26,769 bases of DNA, taken from positions 1-26,769 of the forward strand of contig JANOXC010000083.1 in assembly GCA_031418215.1 (NCBI GenBank), in the 5' to 3' direction. The translations under genes were made by a program, and so were the position numbers. Numbering within the stretch: the first letter of the stretch is position 1; each line of letters begins with the position of its first letter. The notes under the pieces are model-generated. The model ran no database searches. It worked only from the letters and a program-made list of their open reading frames with translations, and had not been told where the DNA came from. Positions 22,932 to 26,769 of this stretch are shown piece by piece. This stretch comes from JANOXC01 sp031418215 (GTDB lineage Bacteria > Bacteroidota > Bacteroidia > AKYH767-A > OLB10).

Positions 22932-23948
22932 ATGCCGGTTATGAAGAAACAACTATTGAGTGTTTTACTGCTAATGCTAAGCTTGAGTGCTTTGGCTCAA
23001 GATCCCCAGTTCACTCAGTTCTATGCAAATCCGTTATACCTCAATCCGGCTTTCGCAGGATCGGGTCGTTGCCCAAGAGTTGGCATCAATTATCGGAATC
23101 AATGGCCAAGTTTATATAAAGCCTATATCACCAGCAGTGCATCATATGACCAGCATTTTGATGCAATTAACGGGGGCATTGGCGTATTAGTTTATACTGA
23201 TAAAGCCGGTGAAGGGACTTTAAATACAACCCATATTAGTGGAATGTATGCTTATCAGCTAAACCTCAATCGTAAGGTTTCCATGAGATTTGGTCTGCAG
23301 GCAGCATATATGCAGAAAAGTCTTGACTTTTCGAAGCTTACTTTCGGTGATATGATTGATGCGCGTTATGGATTTGTTTATAATACCCAGGAACAACAGC
23401 CAAATGAATCAAAATCTTTCATGGACTTTTCGGCCGGGGCACTGATTTACAGTTCAAAATTTTATGGCGGTATTGCTGCTAATCACCTTACCCAACCTGA
23501 TGAAGCTTTCATTGTTGCCGGCTCAAGTCCACTTCCAATGAAAGTAACTGTTCACGCAGGTGCATTATTGCCCTTAAGTGGCGGATATTCCAGCTATCGT
23601 GGAACAATTAACCGTGAGGAGGGGACTTTTATAAGCCCCAATATCCTTTATCAAAAACAAGGACCATTCAACCAGATAAATTTTGGTGTCTACATGCTTC
23701 GTTCACCGATTGTAGGAGGATTGTGGTACCGTGGGAGCTTTGGAAAGAAGCCTTTCTTATCCAGCGACTCGTTTATAGCACTTATTGGATTACAAAAAGG
23801 ATTGTTTAAAATTGGCTATAGCTATGACATCACCGTATCGGCGCTAAGCAACGCTACTGGCGGATCTCATGAGGTCAGCCTTGGAATACAATTCGAATGC
23901 CGGCCTAAAAAGAAAAGATTCAGGGCAATAAGTTGCCCAAGCTTTTAG
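22932..23948 (+). CDS. porP: Type IX secretion system membrane protein, PorP/SprF family
   Basis: Outer-membrane beta-barrel of the PorP/SprF family, needed for T9SS assembly or for surface delivery of adhesins such as SprB. It is 338 residues from ATG 22932; the ATG at 22941 begins a better signal peptide (MKKQLLSVLLLMLSLSALAQ) and may be the true start. The family opening DPQFTQFYANPLYLNPAFAGS is complete, followed by RVGINYRNQWPS and SYDQHFDAINGGIGVLVYTDKAGEGTL. The Cys-containing basic tail ending in SCPSF is also seen in family members. The next gene, gldJ, starts 52 bp downstream. Several paralogues usually exist per genome, so the symbol marks the family, not a proven orthologue. Confidence 0.92.
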   Translation: MPVMKKQLLSVLLLMLSLSALAQDPQFTQFYANPLYLNPAFAGSGRCPRVGINYRNQWPSLYKAYITSSASYDQHFDAINGGIGVLVYTDKAGEGTLNTTHISGMYAYQLNLNRKVSMRFGLQAAYMQKSLDFSKLTFGDMIDARYGFVYNTQEQQPNESKSFMDFSAGALIYSSKFYGGIAANHLTQPDEAFIVAGSSPLPMKVTVHAGALLPLSGGYSSYRGTINREEGTFISPNILYQKQGPFNQINFGVYMLRSPIVGGLWYRGSFGKKPFLSSDSFIALIGLQKGLFKIGYSYDITVSALSNATGGSHEVSLGIQFECRPKKKRFRAISCPSF

Positions 23949-24000
23949 TTTTATTATCATATTTGCCTTTACAAACACTCCAAATAAACCCTTAATTAAC

Positions 24001-25440
24001 ATGAAAAAACAAAATCATTTACTAGCTTGCCTTGTGACGAGCGTGATGATTTTCACTTCCTGCGACAATAGTGGTGAACTCTCCAATGTTACTGCGTGGA
24101 AGTACAATGACGAAAAAAACGGCGGCTTCGAAGTAACCGGTTACGGTGAACAAGAAACTGGACCCGGGCTTATTCTTGTTGAAGGCGGCACATTTACCAT
24201 GGGCCGTACCGAGCAGGATGTTTTGCAGGAATGGGATAATATCCCACGCAGGGTTACTGTTGCTTCTTTTTACATGGATGAAACAGAAATCGCCAATGTG
24301 CATTGGTTAGAATATATGTACTGGCTGAGCCGCGTTTTTGGAACGGATTATCCCGAAGTTTGTAGAAAAGCCCTTCCTGACACCTTGGTTTGGCGTGATC
24401 GTTTAGCATACAATGAGCCATACGTAGAATTGTATTTACGTCACCCTGCTTACCAGACCTACCCTGTTGTTGGAATTAACTGGCTACAGGCCAATGATTT
24501 CTGCGCATGGCGTACCGATAGGGTTAATGAGCGCATTATGATAAGGGAGAGTATTCTAAGAGAAAACCCTTCTCAGGTGAATGAAGATAACTTTAACACT
24601 GATGCTTACCTTGCTGGTCAATATGAAGGATTGGTTCGTAACCCATTAAAAGATTATAACCCTAATAATGATACCCGTAAAGTTAAAATGGAAGATGGTA
24701 TATTATTACCAAGATATCGACTCCCGACAGAAGCTGAATGGGAATATGCAGCACTCGGATTAATTGGCAGCACTGTTTTTGAAAATGTAAATGACAGAAA
24801 GTTTTACCCTTGGGCTGGACATGGATTACGAAATGGTGAAGATAAGTGGCAAGGTGAAATGTTGGGCAATTTTAAACGCGGACGAGGTGATAATATGGGT
24901 ACTGCAGGGAAATTAAATGATAATGCCGACATTACCTCACCTGTTTTTGCATATGTGCCTAATGATTACGGTTTGTATAATATGGGTGGTAACGTTGCTG
25001 AATGGGTGATGGATGTTTATCGTCCATTATCACATGAAGATGCCAATGATTTTAATGCTTTCCGCGGGAACGTTTTTAAGACGCAGATTACCGATGATGA
25101 AGGAGCAATTGCTGAAAAGGATAGTCTGGGTCGAGTTCAATATCGTGACGTTACTGAAGATGAAGCCGTTAATCGCAGGAATTATAAAAAAGCAGATAAC
25201 ATGTCTTACCTTGATGGTGATGAACCGGAGTACGCAAGTTATCAAACAGGTAACACTACTTTAATCAGCGATAAATCAAGAGTTGTGAAAGGCGGATCCT
25301 GGAAAGACCGTGCTTATTATATGTCACCAGGTGTTCGCAGGTATCTTGATGAAGATCAGTCAACTGATTATATCGGATTCCGTTGCGCAATGTCGCGCGT
25401 TGGCAGCCCAGTTGGACTTGGCGGCAAGAAAAGGAAATAA
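24001..25440 (+). CDS. gldJ: Gliding motility lipoprotein GldJ
   Basis: Periplasm-facing outer-membrane lipoprotein of the gliding/T9SS machinery. A lipoprotein signal ends in IFTSC with the lipidated Cys21. The mature protein starts with the GldJ-like TAWKYNDEKNGGFEV and EQETGPGLILVEGGTFTMG, then SFYMDETEIANVHWLEY, ALPDTLVWRDRLAYNE, YLRHPAYQTYPVVGINWLQA and RLPTEAEWEYAALG. These place it in the formylglycine-generating-enzyme (FGE-sulfatase) fold. The end VKGGSWKDRAYYMSPGVRR, then GFRCAMSRV, lacks the paired catalytic cysteines of true FGEs, so it is probably structural. GldK shares the fold, but the sequence and the porU/porV neighbourhood favour GldJ. It follows porP by 52 bp and ends at a strong terminator. 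Confidence 0.93.
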   Translation: MKKQNHLLACLVTSVMIFTSCDNSGELSNVTAWKYNDEKNGGFEVTGYGEQETGPGLILVEGGTFTMGRTEQDVLQEWDNIPRRVTVASFYMDETEIANVHWLEYMYWLSRVFGTDYPEVCRKALPDTLVWRDRLAYNEPYVELYLRHPAYQTYPVVGINWLQANDFCAWRTDRVNERIMIRESILRENPSQVNEDNFNTDAYLAGQYEGLVRNPLKDYNPNNDTRKVKMEDGILLPRYRLPTEAEWEYAALGLIGSTVFENVNDRKFYPWAGHGLRNGEDKWQGEMLGNFKRGRGDNMGTAGKLNDNADITSPVFAYVPNDYGLYNMGGNVAEWVMDVYRPLSHEDANDFNAFRGNVFKTQITDDEGAIAEKDSLGRVQYRDVTEDEAVNRRNYKKADNMSYLDGDEPEYASYQTGNTTLISDKSRVVKGGSWKDRAYYMSPGVRRYLDEDQSTDYIGFRCAMSRVGSPVGLGGKKRK

Positions 25441-25462
25441 TTCCTGATATTTTTCAGGATAC

Positions 25463-25503
25463 AAAACGAGGCGCCCCATATTTACGGGGCGCCTCGTTTT
25501 TTT
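25463..25503. terminator. Bidirectional terminator between gldJ and ftsE
   Basis: A perfect 15-bp stem (AAAACGAGGCGCCCC with GGGGCGCCTCGTTTT) around an 8-base loop, with T7 on the plus side and TTTT on the minus side. It can end both convergent transcripts. Confidence 0.93.
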
Positions 25504-25513
25504 ATTGCTATGT

Positions 25514-26200
25514 TTAAATGAGCGAACCCGATGTATGTTCAAATACTTTTCCTTGTTCACATTTGATAATTCTGGCGGGAAATCTGTTTATAATGGCGTA
25601 ATTATGTGTGACCATTACAACGGCTCTTTTGTTACGACTCACCTCAAAAAGTAAATTCATAATTTCATCGCTCGTTTCAGGATCCAGATTGCCAGTTGGC
25701 TCATCAGCAAGAATTAAATCCGGATCATTTAATAATGCCCTGGCGATTACCAATCGTTGTTGTTCTCCACCTGAAAGTTCATGTGGCATTTTAAATCCTT
25801 TGGTGTTCAATCCCACTTTTGACAAAACTTCATTCACTCTTTCATCCATCTTATGCTTATCGCGCCAGCCCGTAGCTTTCAAATAAAAAATCAGATTTTC
25901 CTTTGCTGAACGGTCGGTGAGTAACTGGAAGTCCTGAAAAATAATTCCCAGCTTCCTTCTTAATAATGGTATTTCTTTTATTTTAATTTTTTGAAGGTCA
26001 AATCCTGCCACATGCGCTTCACCTTGTGCAACGGGGAGGTCGCCATACAAAACACGCATGATGCTGCTTTTACCACTGCCGGTCTTTCCAATAAGGTAAA
26101 CAAACTCACCACGCTCAACTCGGAATGAAACATCGTTCATCAGCAAATTTTTTCGATGAAAGATGCTTAAGTCTTTTAATTCAATTATGGTATCTGACAT
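25514..26200 (-). CDS. ftsE: FtsE-type ABC transporter ATP-binding protein
   Basis: Cytoplasmic ATPase of the FtsE/LolD-like group; FtsE with FtsX controls peptidoglycan hydrolases at division. In 228 residues: Walker A GKTGSGKSS (38-46), Q-loop IIFQDFQLLTDRSAKENL (87-104), signature LSGGEQQRLVIARAL (142-156), Walker B DLILADEPTGNLDPE (161-175) and switch His199 in VTHN. The phrase FQDFQLLTDRSAKEN is typical of Bacteroidota FtsE. No ftsX permease is adjacent in the window; upstream on the same strand, 42 bp away, is a small 66-residue gene. It converges on gldJ with a shared terminator. A lipoprotein-export (LolD) or macrolide-type ATPase is the main alternative. Confidence 0.8.
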   Translation of the reverse strand: MSDTIIELKDLSIFHRKNLLMNDVSFRVERGEFVYLIGKTGSGKSSIMRVLYGDLPVAQGEAHVAGFDLQKIKIKEIPLLRRKLGIIFQDFQLLTDRSAKENLIFYLKATGWRDKHKMDERVNEVLSKVGLNTKGFKMPHELSGGEQQRLVIARALLNDPDLILADEPTGNLDPETSDEIMNLLFEVSRNKRAVVMVTHNYAIINRFPARIIKCEQGKVFEHTSGSLI

Positions 26201-26242
26201 GAGGTATTAATTGGGCTCCATGATTATTAGCGCATTAAATTA

Positions 26243-26443
26243 TTATTCGAATTTCATCACCTTTCCGAAAGGCATATTTTCAACAAACTCCATGAGTTCT
26301 TTTTCTCTGTCGGAAAATCCTGCCTTTACCAAAGCTTTTTCAGGCCTGTCAACCCGGAAATATGCCAATAGGCTGAAATGCTCATCTCTCAGCTGCACAT
26401 AATCAGGAATCTTTGCTTTGCCTTTAATCTTTAACACGAACAT
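26243..26443 (-). CDS. Small hypothetical protein upstream of ftsE
   Basis: A 66-residue soluble protein that I do not recognise by name. It is probably real: the start gives a well-structured sequence (MFVLKIKGKAKIPDYVQLRD, then EHFSLLAYFRVDRPEKALVK), composition and codon use are ordinary, and it lies 42 bp ahead of ftsE on the same strand, which suggests co-transcription. Predicted strand-helix content (LKIKGKA, AYFRVDR, REKELMEFVENM) fits a compact alpha/beta fold. There is no signal peptide, membrane segment or cysteine. Function is unknown. Confidence 0.7.
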   Translation of the reverse strand: MFVLKIKGKAKIPDYVQLRDEHFSLLAYFRVDRPEKALVKAGFSDREKELMEFVENMPFGKVMKFE

Positions 26444-26526
26444 AATAGCAGTGACGAAGATAGTTGCTTAATATCATTGCTTTTCATCATTCATTATTGA
26501 TTAATGAACGGCATATCGTTTATAAA

Positions 26527-26557
26527 AAAAGGATGAACCATTACGCTTCATCCTTTT
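26527..26557 (-). terminator. Rho-independent terminator of the gene at the right edge
   Basis: AAAAGGATGAA and TTCATCCTTTT form an 11-bp stem with a 9-base loop. On the minus strand it ends in a run of seven T, 22 bp after the stop codon of the edge gene. Confidence 0.85.
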
Positions 26558-26578
26558 AATAATTGAAGAACTCATCAG

Positions 26579-26769
26579 CTATTTTAATACAATAGTAATG
26601 GTTGTTCCATTTATTGTAACCTGAGCCAGCTTGTCTTTTGCACCATTCATATAGCTGTAGTCGATTCGTCTGGTGGCCTTACCAGATGGGGTAAAGTCGA
26701 CAGTTCCATCAGTGAAATGTTTAAAACCAATGTACTTTTTCAAGGGCGAAATTGTTGTCATAGTATAGG
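26579..26769 (-). CDS. C-terminal fragment of an unidentified protein, cut by the window edge
   Basis: The minus-strand frame is open from the window edge to a TAG at 26579-26581, about 62 residues. A Met codon at 26761 is probably internal, since the frame continues upstream. The visible end (PLKKYIGFKHFTDGTVDFTP, then NGAKDKLAQVTINGTTITIVLK) alternates polar and hydrophobic residues, suggesting a beta-strand-rich domain. I do not recognise the family. A terminator lies just downstream, which supports a genuine gene end. Confidence 0.55.
   Translation of the reverse strand, partial: YTMTTISPLKKYIGFKHFTDGTVDFTPSGKATRRIDYSYMNGAKDKLAQVTINGTTITIVLK

Noticed and set aside
1..26769. Transposases, integrases, phage genes, tRNA and rRNA genes
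   Set aside because: None of the reading frames or intergenic sequences showed their motifs, although small non-coding RNAs cannot be excluded by reading alone.

Overview
The window is chromosomal DNA from a member of the Bacteroidota. The evidence is a near-complete set of phylum hallmarks: type IX secretion (T9SS) genes porU, porV, porP and gldJ, several secreted proteins with T9SS-type C-terminal sorting tails, an IPExxVDY-family gene beside pyruvate kinase, AT-rich intergenic DNA, and a TAnnTTTG-type promoter in front of the cold-shock gene. GldJ and PorP suggest a gliding or T9SS-dependent lineage; the sequence does not allow a genus call.

Layout. (1) 1-4752: a likely three-gene operon of exported proteins (a SprB-repeat protein with a coiled-coil tail, a BNR/sialidase-like protein with a sorting tail, and a protein of seven ~60-residue tandem repeats with a sorting tail). 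A perfect 5x7-bp tandem repeat lies in the 5' region of the first gene, which has no ordinary start codon in frame with its signal peptide. (2) 4777-8582: pyruvate kinase and the IPExxVDY gene, tadA, a stand-alone response-regulator receiver and a small PAS-like protein, with spacers full of short-period repeats. (3) 8736-10249: mlaE-mlaF lipid-transport ABC genes with a 4-bp overlap. (4) 10491-14181: another T9SS-exported protein, adenine deaminase and a cold-shock protein with a recognisable promoter and terminator. (5) 14447-17521: recG, then a GxxExxY gene enclosed by 42-bp inverted repeats, then ispF. (6) 17548-25440: the T9SS locus, porU-porV (running on into ispF) on the minus strand and porP-gldJ on the plus strand, divergent from a 149-bp region. 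(7) 25514-26769: an FtsE-type ATPase, a 66-residue conserved-looking protein and a truncated gene at the window edge.

How it fits together: PorU (sortase) and PorV (outer-membrane shuttle) process and attach T9SS cargo. PorP and GldJ belong to the same trans-envelope and gliding apparatus. At least three proteins encoded here (1152-3077, 3097-4752, 10491-12050) carry the matching sorting tail, so machine and cargo sit in one window. The other genes are housekeeping.

The least explained material is between genes. Degenerate arrays with 7-, 8- and 9-bp periods, a family of short GTCTCC-type hairpins and a 119-bp inverted-repeat element fill many spacers. The best candidate for an undescribed unit is the GxxExxY gene with its nonamer-periodic inverted arms (16557-17045); one arm supplies the stop codon of ispF. 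No gene-free stretch exceeds 300 bases. No rRNA, tRNA, CRISPR array, transposase or integrase was seen.
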